Shown here: positions 31,831-43,660 of the stretch, piece by piece
Position numbering within the stretch: the stretch's first letter is position 1
How the letters are laid out: each line of letters opens with the position of its first letter
From: Chinchilla lanigera
Taxonomy: Eukaryota; Chordata; Mammalia; Rodentia; Chinchillidae
Length of the DNA stretch: 64,000 nt
NCBI RefSeq assembly: GCF_000276665.1
Contig: NW_004955404.1
Location: forward strand, 34,080,968 to 34,144,967
Reading direction: 5' to 3'
The notes under the pieces: model-generated
What the model saw: the letters and a program-made list of their open reading frames with translations, nothing else
Databases searched by the model: none
Told to the model about the DNA's origin: nothing
Position numbers and translations under genes: made by a program

Positions 31831-33764
31831 TTATCCTTAGCTGCTCATCGAGAGCATTCTGGGGCTGGGGTAAGGGTAGGAAATAGGGTGGGGGTACCAA
31901 TGTAGACATGTTGACGCTAGTTGTATAGCACTTTCAACTTGGAAATGGGCACAAAAGCTGGCTCGGGCAACTGTCATGTGTTCACTGCAAAAAACATCTG
32001 TGAGATGGGTGCAGCCGGTTGGGTCTCGGCACAAGTTCTTTTTGAAGGACTCATCTCTGGGCTGTAACTGGGCCCCAGAGACTGGGAAGCTGGCTCCTCT
32101 CCGCTTCCTTAGTCTCCCGGCTTGCCTTCTGCAGCAGCTCAGAGCTATTTTCCAGGCCTTTGTTTTTGAGTTTGAAAGGTTTTCGCTCAGGCTGGCATAT
32201 GGGTTTTTGACAGATTGAACCAACACTTGTGTGGCCTTTGGGTCTTATTGTAGCTCTTGGAACCTGCTTAAGGTGCCTGGTGCCTGCTTTTCTTATTATT
32301 TACCCTGAAGCCATTTCCTATCAGTAATGTTCCTCCCCTAATCCCAAACAAAAGATTCAAGTCTTTGTCATGTGTGCAAAGGTGGAAAGTAAACCCTTAG
32401 TAAAATGAGTTAATTCTTACAATGCGTCTTTTTGGTATACTCTCAGGACTTCCAGTGGGCAATCTCTATGCTGTTTTATAGTTTGCTTTAATTTATCTAA
32501 CTAATGACATGAAAGATATAAAATTGGTAGAACTATAGTGTTTGGCTTGCTTAAATTAAGTTTATGAGTTTTGCTTAAGCCTGCCAAACAAGTTAAATAT
32601 TTCATGGCTTTCACAGGCTACAGTTCTAATATTTATAACTCTTGTGTACAGATTTCAAAAAATTATAATTACAACTCCCAGGATCCCAGATATAGCAGAT
32701 GTTCAATATTTTCAACAATGTTGGCAGAAATGCTTCTCATGCTCTTTTTGATCCCCTACCCATGTATTGTATCTGTTGGAACAAGCTGTTGATAAGAAAG
32801 TCTACTGTCATTCTTTCATTTTAACGACCTTGGAAAAAACTCTAATGTGAAATAGGAAGAGAGATGGAAAAGGTGATTTTTACCCTCTTGAAATATATTA
32901 CTGCATGGAATAATGTTTTACAAAGGAGGAACACATAAAACTACATTTTTTTTTCCATGAGCCACACTTTATTTTTCTTTATGATCACAGTGTTTTTCTG
33001 TAAAATTTCCATTTTTCTTTAATTAACATTGTTAATTTTCTTTTTGTTGATGACTGATTTTCCTTGGCCCCTCTAACACAACATCTATATCATTGCCCCT
33101 CCAGAAACATTTGGAAATCCTTTATCAGCCACTCACTTAAGACTGAAGCAGTCTAAACGAATTATGTTATCAGCACTAGTCATTATTACTACTCCTACAT
33201 AAGTGTATTAATCTTTTTTTTCTTTTTTGATGTTACTGAGAGAAAAGGAGAGGGTAGGTCTAGGAGAAATTAAGTTTGTGTTAAGAACTTTCTGGCTCAT
33301 GGGTCCTGAATGCACCGGGGATGTGAGACAGACAAGCTCTGAAATATTCAACTTCTTCTACTTCCCAATTTGGATGGAAGGAAGATGTGCAGATTCTAAA
33401 ATTTATTGTTTATGCATACAGTCAATAGCAAAAAGATAAATACAAATATAACATAGATTTTAATTTTCTTAGAGTTTATACGTAAATATTTGGAAGACTT
33501 CAGAATGCACATTTTTTAATATTACCTGTAGATATAGTTTGCTAAATATGCCTAAATATGTAAGAAATTTCTAGAAAGTTAATGAACCTCAAATTCACAG
33601 GTTAATATACTTCTCTTCCCACAGCACAGGTGACATCTTTGTCTTTCCTCCTCCAGTTCAAACTTGAAAAGTACTCTGATGAAATGAAATGTGATTTCGG
33701 GAAGAGCTTCTAGCCTGAGAAGATGCGGGACTATGTCTGAAAGAGCTGTCACCACCCGGAATAG
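31831..33764. other. Single-copy sequence, nothing recognised
   Basis: It contains a 129-codon minus frame (31837-32226), opposed by an 80-codon plus frame; neither shows a recognisable domain or family. The rest is AT-rich. Low-complexity T tracts lie near 32947 and 33214. Confidence 0.4.
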
Positions 33765-33779
33765 AGCAGCTGAACTCTT

Positions 33780-33864
33780 TTTTCTTTTTTTTGGTACCGG
33801 GAATCAAACTCGGGACCTAGCACTTGCCAGGCAGGCACTTGTGCCACTGAGCTATATCTCGGCT
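33780..33864 (-). mobile_element. ID SINE, antisense, with TSD
   Basis: The body 'ttggtaccgggaatcaaactcgggacctagcacttgccagg...gccactgagctatatctcggct' is reversed ID with a T-rich tail complement. A 15-bp target duplication is seen: AGCAGCTGAACTCTT (33765-33779) and AGCAGTTGGACTCTT (33867-33881), 13 of 15 identical. Confidence 0.9.
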
Positions 33865-34003
33865 ATAGCAGTTGGACTCTTACCAAGTTACGAACTGTGA
33901 AATGTGCCCAGCAGAATGTTCAGGAATGGGACCTGGATCTCAGGGGCACCATGGCAAGCAGCAGGCATACTCTGCCTGACACAACATGGCGTTGTCTTGC
34001 TAC

Positions 34004-34930
34004 TCACTCTGCACTCACCCTGAACTGTAGGGTGCATGGAGGCTCCTTCTTACCTGTTTGTTGAGGGCACAGGAATATTTGAGGTGGGAGACCTATGCCC
34101 ATTTTCACAGATGCAGGTTTGGAGTGCTTTGTCTGATTTCTCCATCTCTTCCCACTATACCAGGGTGAGCCTTGGGGGTCCTCTCCTCCTTCCTCCATGG
34201 TCCTCTCAAGCAGGTACAACAGGAGCGAATTTCTGTTGAGAGCTCTGTCTCTGTCACTGTTGATGATGAGGAAACTGATCGAAACTCTTTCCAGATGCTG
34301 CGCAGTGTCCCCAGGGCTGCCCTGAAGGATACTGGAAGTGGAGCTGAGGACCTCAGCAGACATTTCTGGCTGCTCTGTACATGGACCGCAGGACCATAGG
34401 TGGGTGGGATCCAAACTGTAAGGAGGTTACATAGGGATTCCAAAGATGTCATAATAATAAGTTCACAGATTTGTGGCGCTCCAATGAGTATGTAATGTGC
34501 CAGGAAACTAGCAAAGCTTAACACCTGTTTCTCAGAATTTCCTTCTCCGTATCGTGGGCCATGAAAGACACACTGCAAGGGCATTTAGAAGACAGAGGTG
34601 AAACTGCCCCATATTCCAGAGAATTGGAAGATCTGTATAGAGCATGTGGCGCTGTTGCAGCTTGTGCACATTGTCACTCGCCTGCTGGCTCTCTGGTTGG
34701 TGTGGGGCAATGTTTGGGCCCCCTGCATCTCCTCTTGCAGCTCCTCTGTCTCCCTCTCCAGATTTGTGTTTAGCTCCCTGGGAGAAAAAGCTTCCCTTGA
34801 AGCGCACCTTTGTCAGCTCAGGCAGAAGCTTGGAGGTGGCAGAACACAGATGAGGGCTCTGGTCTATTTTTGCAGGCTGCACGCATCCTTGCAGGCTCCA
34901 TTTTTTCCTGTGTCCCCTCTTCATGGTCAT
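34004..34930 (-). other. Unidentified GC-rich block with overlapping open frames
   Basis: This block has the longest open frames of the window: 159 codons (34105-34584), 136 (34004-34414) and 132 (34532-34930) on minus, plus 121 codons on plus (34598-34963). The minus frames overlap in different phases, so no single reading frame spans it. I recognise no protein motif in any frame and no transposon family. It could be a frameshifted old processed pseudogene, a divergent ERV-derived segment, or simply GC-rich single-copy DNA with few stops. No poly(A) tail or target duplication is visible. Confidence 0.3.
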
Positions 34931-35204
34931 CTTTTCTTCATGACCACCTACCTATCTTGCTGACTTTGGGCTTCAGCACCAAACCCCAAAGCAACTGTCT
35001 TTGTACACTGTTTCACCAGCTCCTACAGTGGAGAAGATCAAGGGCCCTATGATAAATCCCTCTGTGCATATATACTTCCTAGTGTTTCTGCTTCTCTCTT
35101 TGAGCCTTGACTCACATATCTGTCAAAATCTTTCACGTAGTCCTCTGCCTGGAGCAGACATCTCATTCATTTCAGTTCACTCACAGACATTCGATGAGGG
35201 TTAA

Positions 35205-35335
35205 TTCTGCTGCATGTTGGGACTGCAGAGATGAACAAAGTGGAGTCTAAGCTCACAATCCCCACCAAATCTGGTGGAGGGAAGACAGCAAGCTTCTATG
35301 TTAATGTGATTAGTGTCTGGCACTCTACTCTTCTG
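35205..35335 (-). mobile_element. L2 LINE 3' end, antisense
   Basis: The blocks 'tgttgggactgcagagatgaacaaagtgg', 'tctaagctcacaatcccc' and 'tggtggagggaagacag' match the reverse complement of the L2 3' end ('gctggggatacagcagtgaacaa...cctcatggagcttacattctag'). Confidence 0.6.
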
Positions 35336-35433
35336 GCCTGTTAGCAATGAACTTGGGTTGGCCAGGTTCCCTGGGCTGGTAGAGGGGCTTTCCCAGCCAG
35401 ATCCTGGCCAGGAGGCAATTTTTGCCTAGAGTT

Positions 35434-37010
35434 AAAAAATTAATTAAAATTTAATTGAATACATTAAAATTAAAATGTATATTTTTTTATGATGTAGAAC
35501 ATCATTTAAAAGATATGTATGCATTTGAGGAATGGCAAAATCAAGCTAATTAATATATGTATTACTTCAAGTACTTACCCTTTTTTTGATGCGATCTTCG
35601 CAATTTTTAAGATCATAATACATTGTTACTAGCCATTGTCATCATGTTGTACAACAGATCTTTTAAGCTGGTTCCTTATATCTAACTGAAATTTTGTTTT
35701 CTTTGACCAGAATCTACTCAACCTTCCTTTTCCACAACCATCATTCTTTATTCTTCTGGGTTGGACTGTTCGAGATCCAGATACGAATGAGATCATACGG
35801 TGTTTATACCTCTGTGCTTAGCTGATTTCATTTAACAGAATGTCCTCTGGGTTGATCTATATTGTTTCAAATGACAGTATTTCCTTCTTTTTTAAAGCTG
35901 AGTGGTAGTCTACTACATGTATATGTAGCTTGTTTTCTTTATCCATTTGTACAGTTGTATACCCTTAGGTTGATTCCACACCATAGCTATTGTGAATAAT
36001 GCTGCAATGAATATGGGAGGGCAGATATCTCTTTGACACAGTTATGAATTTCTTTGGATACACGCCCAGAAGTGGGATTCCTGGGTCACATAGGAATTCT
36101 ATTTTTAATTTTTTGAGAAATCTGCGTTTTCCATAATGGTTGTACTAATTTACATTTTGCCAACAATGTGCAAAGGCTTCCTTTTCTCCACTCTTCACCA
36201 ATATTTTCTCTGATCTTTTTTTAATAGTCTATCAAGTATGAGGTCATATCTGATGTACTTTGAAGTAATTAGGACCAGTGGTTTTAATTTGCATTTCTCC
36301 CATGATTAATGATGCTATTGGTCATCTGTATGTCTTTCTTTCTGAGAACTGCTTGTGCAAAGCCTTTGCTGTATATTTTCTTTTCAGTCTATATATTTCC
36401 TTGCATTGAAATATTTGAGTTATTTATACATTTTGGATATTAACCACTTATTAGATGTATGGTTTTTAAATATTTTCTCCCATTCTGTAAGTTGTTTCCT
36501 CATTTTGTTTATTGTTCCCTTGTCTATATGGAAACTTGTTAGTTAGAGGTAATTTTGTTTAATTTTTGCTCGTGTTGCCTGTTCTTCCAAAAAGTCACTA
36601 CTGGGCCAATACCATACTTTTCTACTATGTGTTATTCTAGTAGTTTTATAGTGTCAAGTCTTACCTTTAATTTTGTTATCTATTTTGATCTGATTTTTGT
36701 TCACATGTGAGACCAGGGTCTCATTTCATCTCCTGCTTATGTATGTTCAGTTTCTCCAGCACCTTTATATTAAGACATTGTCTTTCCTCCATTGTTAAAA
36801 GTAAGTTGATCATAAGTGTGGGAATTTATTTCTAGGGTCTCTATTCTGCTTCAATGGTCTGTGTGCTTGCTATTATGCCATTACCATGTTATTTTGGTTA
36901 CTATAGTTTTATAGTATATTTTGAATCAGGTAGTGTGATGACGTTGGTTTCATCCTTTTTGCTTAAGATTGCTTTGGAAATTTGAAGTCTTTTGTAGTTC
37001 TTGAAGTGAT
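35434..37010 (-). mobile_element. L1M (L1MA/MB-type) LINE, antisense 3' end
   Basis: On the minus strand this is the 3' end of ORF2 followed by the 3' UTR. From the high-coordinate side it has the 'accaatggaacag'-type block (plus: 'caatggtctgtgtgcttgctattatgcc' near 36853), then 'gcagcattattcacaatagc' (plus: 'gctattgtgaataatgctgc', 35985-36004) and 'caacctaagggtatac'. It ends in the L1MA/MB 3' UTR near 35434. About 1.6 kb is retained, 5'-truncated, with many stops, so no active ORF2 remains. Any frame here is non-functional. Confidence 0.9.
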
Positions 37011-37059
37011 TAGAAACAGAGGAAATTCTAAGTAGTCGTGATGACTTCTCAGTTATTCA

Positions 37060-37235
37060 TAATGTTAATAGTTTTCATATTTAAAGCACTCTCACTTCAA
37101 AATTTCTTTTCAATGTATTATCTCACTGAATCTCACAAAGACTTTCTAAGTTGGAAAGGGCAAGGATAGTGTCTATTTCACAGTTCAAGAAACTGGACTC
37201 CAGATCAGGATTTGAATCCAAAATGCCTGACTTCT
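37060..37235 (-). mobile_element. MIR SINE, antisense
   Basis: The blocks 'ttcaatgtattatctcactgaatctcacaaag', 'tatttcacagttcaagaaactggac' and 'caggatttgaatccaaaatgcctgac' follow the reverse MIR order. Confidence 0.75.
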
Positions 37236-37462
37236 AGGATAGGGATTTTTCCCTTATAGTACAGATTTTCTTCTTCGCAATTCTGAATTAGGGTCTTGGT
37301 TAGCTAAATGAAAAGCCCAGTGGCATAAAAAAAAATGTACATATTGTCCTCTAAAATGTGTGGTTTTATGAAGCACAACATACGTAATGGTGTCTTATTT
37401 GCTGTCTTGAGTAGTGCCTCCAGCAAAGTCCAAACCCTGGAGAGATCAGGGTTTAAATTCTT

Positions 37463-37543
37463 TTTTTGGGGGTACCAGCAATTGAACTCACAACCTTGTG
37501 CTTGCCAGGTAGGCTCTGTGCTGATGAGCTATATCCCCTGCCC
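37463..37543 (-). mobile_element. ID SINE, antisense, perfect TSD
   Basis: A reversed ID body ('gggtaccagcaattgaactcacaaccttgtgcttgccagg', 'tgatgagctatatcccctgccc') with a short T tail complement. The target duplication TTAAATTCTT is perfect (37453-37462 and 37544-37553). The 70-codon plus frame over it is not a gene. Confidence 0.9.
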
Positions 37544-37553
37544 TTAAATTCTT

Positions 37554-40500
37554 ACATGCATTTCTTTTGTATACCACCTAGTATTCATAAGTAATTCTCA
37601 AAGCCCAGCTCCCTACATTCACATTAGATGTGCACTCTGTGTGCTTCCCAGAACAAAATTCACTTAGTCACATTGGATTTATTTTGCTGCCAACTTCCAG
37701 AAATGTGCAAATGCTACTATTTCCCTTTCTCCTTTTGCATTCAATCTGACTGACTTTTTCAAAGTTGAAATAATTCATAAAATATTTTTAAGCTAGAGAA
37801 TGCAAGCAAAGGCCATTGCCACCCGGAGCAGGGACAGGGAAAAGAGAGAAACAGATCTCTAGGGGACTGCTAAGGCCCCTGTTTTACCTTCTAGTATGCA
37901 GTATGCATTATCACGTACTTTGAAAAAAATCTGTGTTAAGCATGTGCATGCAAGTTTTAGTGGGTGATTGTTCATGTTTTGTAGCGCTTTACGCCAAATG
38001 CTCAGAGAACAAAATAGCACTGAGTTGTAGAACTGATTTGCAAACCCATAACCTGAGATGATCTGCTTGTTGTATTCTGTTATTTAATTTATCATGAAAT
38101 ATTACCTAAGAAGGCTCAGGTATTCAGATATTGTCCAAAGACAACTTAACACTCATCTTGTGCCTAAGAAACGGTCACTTTTGATAAGGCCCGTGTTATA
38201 AGGACGTGTGAAACAGGCTGGCTTAGTATGAAATGTTTCCTAAAACTTCATATAGGATGCATTTGTCATTGTCTCCAAAATATTTTTTAATGCTAATTTC
38301 TTCCTGGTTTTGTTTTCATTCCTTAAAAATTGTTTAAGAGTGAAGGTTGCTGGACACATTTCTCTGTAGTCAGTAAAACTCAATGTAAAATCACAAGTGT
38401 TGTTAGCAATGCTACTGTTGTCCCATAGAGTCAAGATACATTGTTTGATGTCTATGTTTATTTAGCACACAAGAGCAGATTTTTTTCCCTGTGTTTTAGT
38501 GAAATTTCTGTGCTTCTCTATAGAAGTGAAACATCCATGCAATCTAATTAAACAGAGCAAAACAAACCAAACAAATAACAAGAGCAGATTTAAAACATCA
38601 GGGAATGCTGCCTATATTAAAGTCTGTTGCTCTTGACTCTCAGTCTTTCTTCTTGGAGTAGATTGTCTACCATTGCATTAGAAAATGCAACCTAGCACTC
38701 CCTGCCTTCTTAAACTGCTTAAAAAAGGCCCTTGAATGTCTGAGTGCTACGTTTGAGAACTAACCTTAGAAACACAGAAATCTTTCAATGCAAATCTATA
38801 TCCCAGCTAATTAATAAGACTTAAACTCAGTGGCACTGGGGTCGGTGTGGTGCTTGTGTTCTGTGCTGCTCACCACAGAAGAGAAAGCACTGTAGGGACA
38901 CTGGGTCTCAGGTGGATGGATTTTAGACCTGCTCTCGCCAGTCTTATTAATGCTGTTTGCAGGTCTCAGTTGGTGTACTCTTATTTATCCTACAGGAAGA
39001 ATTACTATATCGTTCAGATCTAAAAATGCTAAGAAAAAAGGGATAAAGCCACCAAAAGAAAAAGAATTTCTTTCCCATATTACTTAAGACAATGCTAAAT
39101 GCACTGCCTTTGCTAAAAGGTAGGTTTTCAGGTCTGCTTTCCTAGGATGAGTCTTAGGTACCTGAACTGGGGTAATGGAGACTTCTCTATGACCTTCCCT
39201 TTCATACCTTTTGAGTTTTTCTGCACCCATTACCTAATTAAAAAATTAATATAAAATCTGAAAGCAGCTTTTAAAAGAGGTGACACTAATGAATAAGATT
39301 TGGAGTGATGTATTTATATGTTTATTTTTATTGATATTAAATGGATTTAGCTGAGTCAAGTCAATTCAATTTAACCAATTACTGCTCTGCTCCAGGTTCA
39401 GGGGGTTTTGGAAAGAAGAACCTACCTTCAAGGAGTTTCATGTCGTAGTCCAGGTTAGGAGAGGCTGTTCCATAACTCCCAACCTCTCTTTGTTTGAACA
39501 AAGGCCCTGCCCAGTGTTCACTGTTCAACACGGTCCACAGGAAGCAGCTCTTTTCTTTGTACTCAGCTCTTCCCTGCCTCTGGGGGAAGTCACATCCCTC
39601 ATACGCCCACTCAGCGCACAGGACTATGGCGTGCTAAGGACGGACAAGTTGAATTCTTGTCCTCAAAGAGTTAAGTGGGATGTAGATTAACGCTGGAACT
39701 TCCCAGGTCTTGCAGTGTCTGAGAAAAGACTTTTGGGCTCCTATATTTAAAAAAAAACTATGACCTAGGAGATTTTTGTTGGCTAGGTTAACACTCATTT
39801 AACAGTGGTTAACATTCTTAAAGGCATAATGCAAAGGCATAAATGGGAATGTTTCAAATATGTGTGATCTTTTTTAAACAAATTGTTTGATGTAAGAATG
39901 GGTCCTGATGGGATACAGATATTGAACAAATAGGATAATGGAACTACTTAAAGTTCCACACACAGCCCAGTTGGAATGATAGACATTTTTCCTCAGGTAA
40001 GTGGTGAGTTAAACAGAGTGACTTGTTAGGAAATTCTTTTGCCTGCAAATAGATGACACGAAGGTTTCCATCACTTGTCATACAGATTAAGAATTCTTTA
40101 ATTCCCATAAAGCTAGGAGGAATTTTAAATGCAACAGCAAATGAGCATTTAGGAAAAAAAAGCCTGTTTTGATGAGAAGCGCTGAGCTCTTGGAAGCAGA
40201 AGGTGCATTTCCTGCAAAAGAGATGGTGCTTAGTGGTCTTGTTTGTTCATTTGAGAAAGATAAAGTTGTTTTAAAAATTTTGTAAGAAAAAATATAGGCA
40301 ATCAGACTGAAAAATAATTCAGTTGTAAAATATCTCTTAGCATCTAATGGTTTACTTATTTTATTTTCATCATGTCTTTATGTTTAGGAAAGAAACTGCA
40401 GACATGAAACTAAAAAGGGAAAATCTAAGTGTTTCCATGTTTACATTGTTAATGTGATGTACGCAATATTGTTATAACACTTACATTATTAATATTACTT

Positions 40501-40660
40501 ATGGGGGTAGTACTGAAGTATTTTCTCATTGATTTTACTGTAAAACTTATCATCGAAATGATATCTTCTGCCTTCTTAGTTGTGGACTGAAATAAAGTCA
40601 TAATTCTAAGTCTGCAGCAAGGTTAGGCCTTATATGGCAGGATAGACAAATTGAATCTTT
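37554..40660. other. Single-copy sequence, nothing recognised
   Basis: No gene or clear interspersed repeat is recognised over about 3.1 kb. AT-rich parts lie around 38450-38600 and 39230-39360. The 64- and 66-codon frames are unsupported. Confidence 0.4.
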
Positions 40661-41515
40661 AAAGATTTAATCTTCACTGCCTTTTCTTTTTGTCATTGTT
40701 CTTTTCCAAAAGCTAATATAAAGCTTTTGGAGCTTGAATTGTTTTATGCTGTATATTTGTCTTTGTTTTTTTATGAATTTAATAGTCTTGAAGTTCACTC
40801 TCAGACAGTAAAACACTACATAGTAGAGATGAAATCTGATTTGAGCCATACAGCTTTGTATTGCCAGTGATGGTATCAAAGGAGCTACAAGAGGAATTTC
40901 TCTAAATGGTCGTATAAATCTCACAAATGTGAAGCTGGGGCTCCAATTTATATTCCAAGTAATGGTAGCCTTCTTTGAATGAAGGGCTTGTTGTGTTGCT
41001 AGGCTGATATTAGATCGTCGACTCTTAACCCAGTGACTTTTTAGTCTAGAGACCCCGGATGGAATCCACTGTGTACATGCAGGGTTTCTTTTGACCGAAA
41101 TTCCTATCACCTAGTCCCTCATTATATATGACAGAAGTCTGTAAATCGAAAACTCAAGAAAAGTTTCTAAGAAATGACAAGAAAAAGAACAAGTAAGTGC
41201 CGAAAAGATTATTACTTAAGAAGATATAATTCATTGTAATAGTGATAAAGTGCTATAATTATTGTCGAGCCTGGCCTCGCTGTTCAGATGGGCAAGTTGG
41301 AACCTTCCACAATAGGTAAGAGCCCCTGGCATGACAAAAACAGCTATTTCTAATGGGATTGTATTGTGAGTTTCACAAACAGGACTTCCTGATGGTGGGG
41401 TGGGGATGCTAATGCTGGGCCTTAAACATTTTTTTTTCAGGATTGGGGGGCTTTTTTACAAGTATCCTATAGCAGAATTTTCTCACAATCTTCCTACTCC
41501 CTTCAGCGATGCTCT
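40661..41515. other. Single-copy sequence with 147-codon frame, not called a gene
   Basis: The minus frame 40667-41110 is long but its translation is compositionally AT-driven (many K, I, S) with no recognisable motif or signal. A piece at about 41030-41070 ('cagtgactttttagtctagagaccccggatgg') hints at an old hAT-like repeat. I do not support a gene here. Confidence 0.35.
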
Positions 41516-41518
41516 AGA

Positions 41519-41786
41519 CCAGTGCTTCTCAAATTTGATGCCCATGCAAATCACATGGAAATTGTGTTAAATGTCAGATCTTGGCAGATGGATTACCTCT
41601 TCAACAATGTCTGATAGGTCAGGATCACTAATCAGATCCCAGTGATCTTGTCCTGTACTAAAACTGCAAGGCTTGAGAAGAAATTCACAAAGTGTCATCC
41701 TTGAAAGCAGCATTGAATTACCTGGGTACTTGTTAGAAATATAAATTCTCATGTTTCACCCCGGACCTACTGAATCAGGAATTATC
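41519..41786 (+). mobile_element. hAT (MER20/MER5-like) DNA transposon fragments
   Basis: It opens 'cagtgcttctcaaatttgatgcccatgcaaatcac', a hAT-MER terminal-repeat motif. The second part 'ttgaattacctgggtacttgttagaaatataaattctcatgtttcaccccggacctactgaatcagg' is the classic MER hAT block. Two fragments may be joined here. A SINE interrupts it at about 41787. Confidence 0.7.
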
Positions 41787-41884
41787 AGGGCAGGGTGGGG
41801 GTCCCTACTTTGAGGGTCCAACTCTGGGCCTTTCATACTTATATAACAGGCACATGCTCTACCCCTGCGCTATATTCCCAGCAC
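41787..41884 (-). mobile_element. Old ID-like SINE, antisense, inserted in hAT element
   Basis: The sequence 'gggcctttcatacttatataacaggcacatgctctacccctgcgctatattcccagcac' is a decayed reversed ID/B4-type tRNA-derived SINE. It interrupts the hAT element, whose 3' part resumes at 41885. Confidence 0.65.
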
Positions 41885-42012
41885 GGCAATCTTCCAAGAG
41901 ATTCAGGTATGCTCTAAGATGTAAGAACCGATAAACCAATGGTTTTGAATCAGGCCCATGTATTATAATAAGCTAGGACTTTTGAAAATACCCAGGCTTG
42001 GGCGTCACTCCA
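41885..42012 (+). mobile_element. hAT (MER20-like) fragments continued
   Basis: Positions 41886-41930 ('caatcttccaagagattcaggtatgctctaagatgtaagaacc') fit the 3' half of the interrupted element. Positions 41938-42012 ('ccaatggttttgaatcagg', 'taggacttttgaaaatacccaggcttggg') look like the start of a second MER20-type copy. Confidence 0.6.
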
Positions 42013-42029
42013 AGTTAGAAAGGTAAGAC

Positions 42030-42165
42030 AGCATTATCATTATTATTTCCATCTTACCAATGCAAGGAAGAAAAGCAGGTAAAGGACTTGCTCATATTTA
42101 CAGAGTGAATGAATGGTGGAATTAGGACTGAAACCTAGGACTTCTTACCCACAAGAACACGTTCA
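42030..42165 (-). mobile_element. MIR SINE, antisense
   Basis: The blocks 'cattatcattattatttccatcttaccaatgc', 'gtaaaggacttgctcatatttacagagtg' and 'ggtggaattaggactgaaacctagg' follow the reverse MIR order. Confidence 0.75.
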
Positions 42166-42673
42166 TGTTCCTTCCTCCCCTCACCCGTCTTGAGGGCATT
42201 GGCAAGATGGAATTCCAAGGGGGGCTGGTACTATTTGTACTGCGCTGCCTACAGTCTGGGCTGAAAAGCCCATCAGTCTAGCTTCTTTTATGGGAACTCC
42301 ATTCTCTGAGGTCTTTCACATCCCTTGGCATCTCTCCCAATCAGTCACCAAGTATACACTTAATTTCTTTTTAAAAGCCACCTGGTTTTGTTTTTTGTTG
42401 GTGCGTATGCCTTTTTGTTAAGTGGGTGAGGGATGTGTAATCTATCTCATGCATAATTTGTTTAAGACAAGTCATTAAAAATGCACTAAAGTTTAATATG
42501 CTGTATACGTTTCTGCTAGAGTTCGTTTCCCCATGTAAATGATTTTGAAAGTTTTAAAAATAGTTTTTAAGGTTTTATTGCACGCCATTGTTTGCAATAC
42601 TTTGTATTAGAGCTCTAAAATTAACATTTCTTTCCTATCAATTTTATCTTCTGTTTGCCTGCTATTGATTTTC
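42166..42673. other. Single-copy sequence, nothing recognised
   Basis: No gene or repeat is recognised. Confidence 0.4.
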
Positions 42674-42689
42674 TTTTTTTTTTTTTTTT
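42674..42689. repeat. poly(T) tract
   Basis: An uninterrupted run of about 16 T without an adjacent recognisable SINE body. Confidence 0.8.
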
Positions 42690-42960
42690 ACTCTCAGCGT
42701 GTCTAATGGAAACAGAACTAATGGGTCTTTGCTTTGTTTATTTCCTTGCTTATGCAGCAGCATTGTTTTGATGTGGTCAGCAGAGCTCTAGGAATGGGAT
42801 TTGGAACAGCAGCAACAGAGAGCTCAACTATTCCCTCCGTTACGTTAGCGTGGATTCCGTAATAACGTTCTCTGTGGCTCCCTCTCAGTGTCACTGGTTT
42901 TTTTTGATTGTTTCATTTAGTTGTGTTTGGTGAGGCGGCCTCGTTTTCTTTCAAGGATAT
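42690..42960. other. Candidate conserved non-coding element
   Basis: A repeat-free, moderately GC stretch ('gagctctaggaatgggatttggaacagcagcaacagag', 'cgttacgttagcgtggattccgtaataacg') ends near the palindrome CAAGGATATCCTTG (42953-42966). It looks like constrained single-copy DNA, but conservation cannot be seen from one sequence. Confidence 0.3.
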
Positions 42961-43439
42961 CCTTGTGAGTGATAATCGCAAAAGATATATATCCTCCTTG
43001 AGTGACTAGGAAGATCAAACTAACTGCCACCTGTGAGCAGTGTAGCCCTGATTCATGAAGCAATCACAACCTCTTACTAATCCTCCACGGCAAGCCTGGG
43101 CTCCTCAACTCGAAAGAATCCTTGAGGGGTGGGGGACAGGCGGCAGGATGCTGATTGCTCTATTTTATCTATAACCTACAAGTAACTGGGAGAAAACACA
43201 CCTTTCAGTTACTCCTTAATAAAGGCAAGATGTATTTATTGAGGTTTCTAGGGGCAAGAAATGCAGTTTAAAAATGTGAACACTGTCAAAAGACAACACA
43301 CAGATGACTGTGTTTTATTTTGGTCACATTTCAGTGAACTGTGATAACAAGCGTCAAGGATAGAATCAGAAAAATTAGGTGAATGAAGTAAAAAGCAAAA
43401 ATGAGGGGGCCCTCCTGTCACAAATGAACTACGTTAGCA
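42961..43439. other. Single-copy sequence, nothing recognised
   Basis: No gene or repeat is recognised. Confidence 0.4.
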
Positions 43440-43660
43440 GTTGTTACTGAATTCAACTTTCTAGTTAGCGCAGATGGCTTCTAGCTCACGATAACCAGCA
43501 AACTTGACATGTTCAGTGGTTTCTGTCTTTGGCCCACCGCATCTTTTCACCAGAGCCACCAGCGAAGCAGCAGATCTGGCCTCTAATGCAAATATTAATG
43601 AGCAGTGAAATGGCCCAAAGGCAGGAAGCAGGAGAGAAGGAAGGAGATTTGATCAGCCAC
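43440..43660. other. Candidate conserved non-coding element with octamer
   Basis: It contains a perfect octamer ATGCAAAT (43586-43593) next to ATTAATGAG, in repeat-free DNA with balanced composition. This resembles homeodomain/POU-type enhancers. It is inferred from composition and motifs only. Confidence 0.3.

Noticed and set aside
31837..32226. 129-codon minus-strand open frame
   Set aside because: It is opposed by an 80-codon plus frame in GC-richer DNA, with no recognised domain and no splice or poly(A) context.
40667..41110. 147-codon minus-strand open frame as a gene
   Set aside because: The translation is AT-driven (K, I, S rich), has no recognisable motif and lacks promoter or neighbouring exon evidence. 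In 64 kb of such DNA a frame of this length can arise by chance.
42953..42966. Palindrome CAAGGATATCCTTG as an operator or origin
   Set aside because: An isolated 14-bp palindrome is expected by chance in a window this size and has no supporting context.
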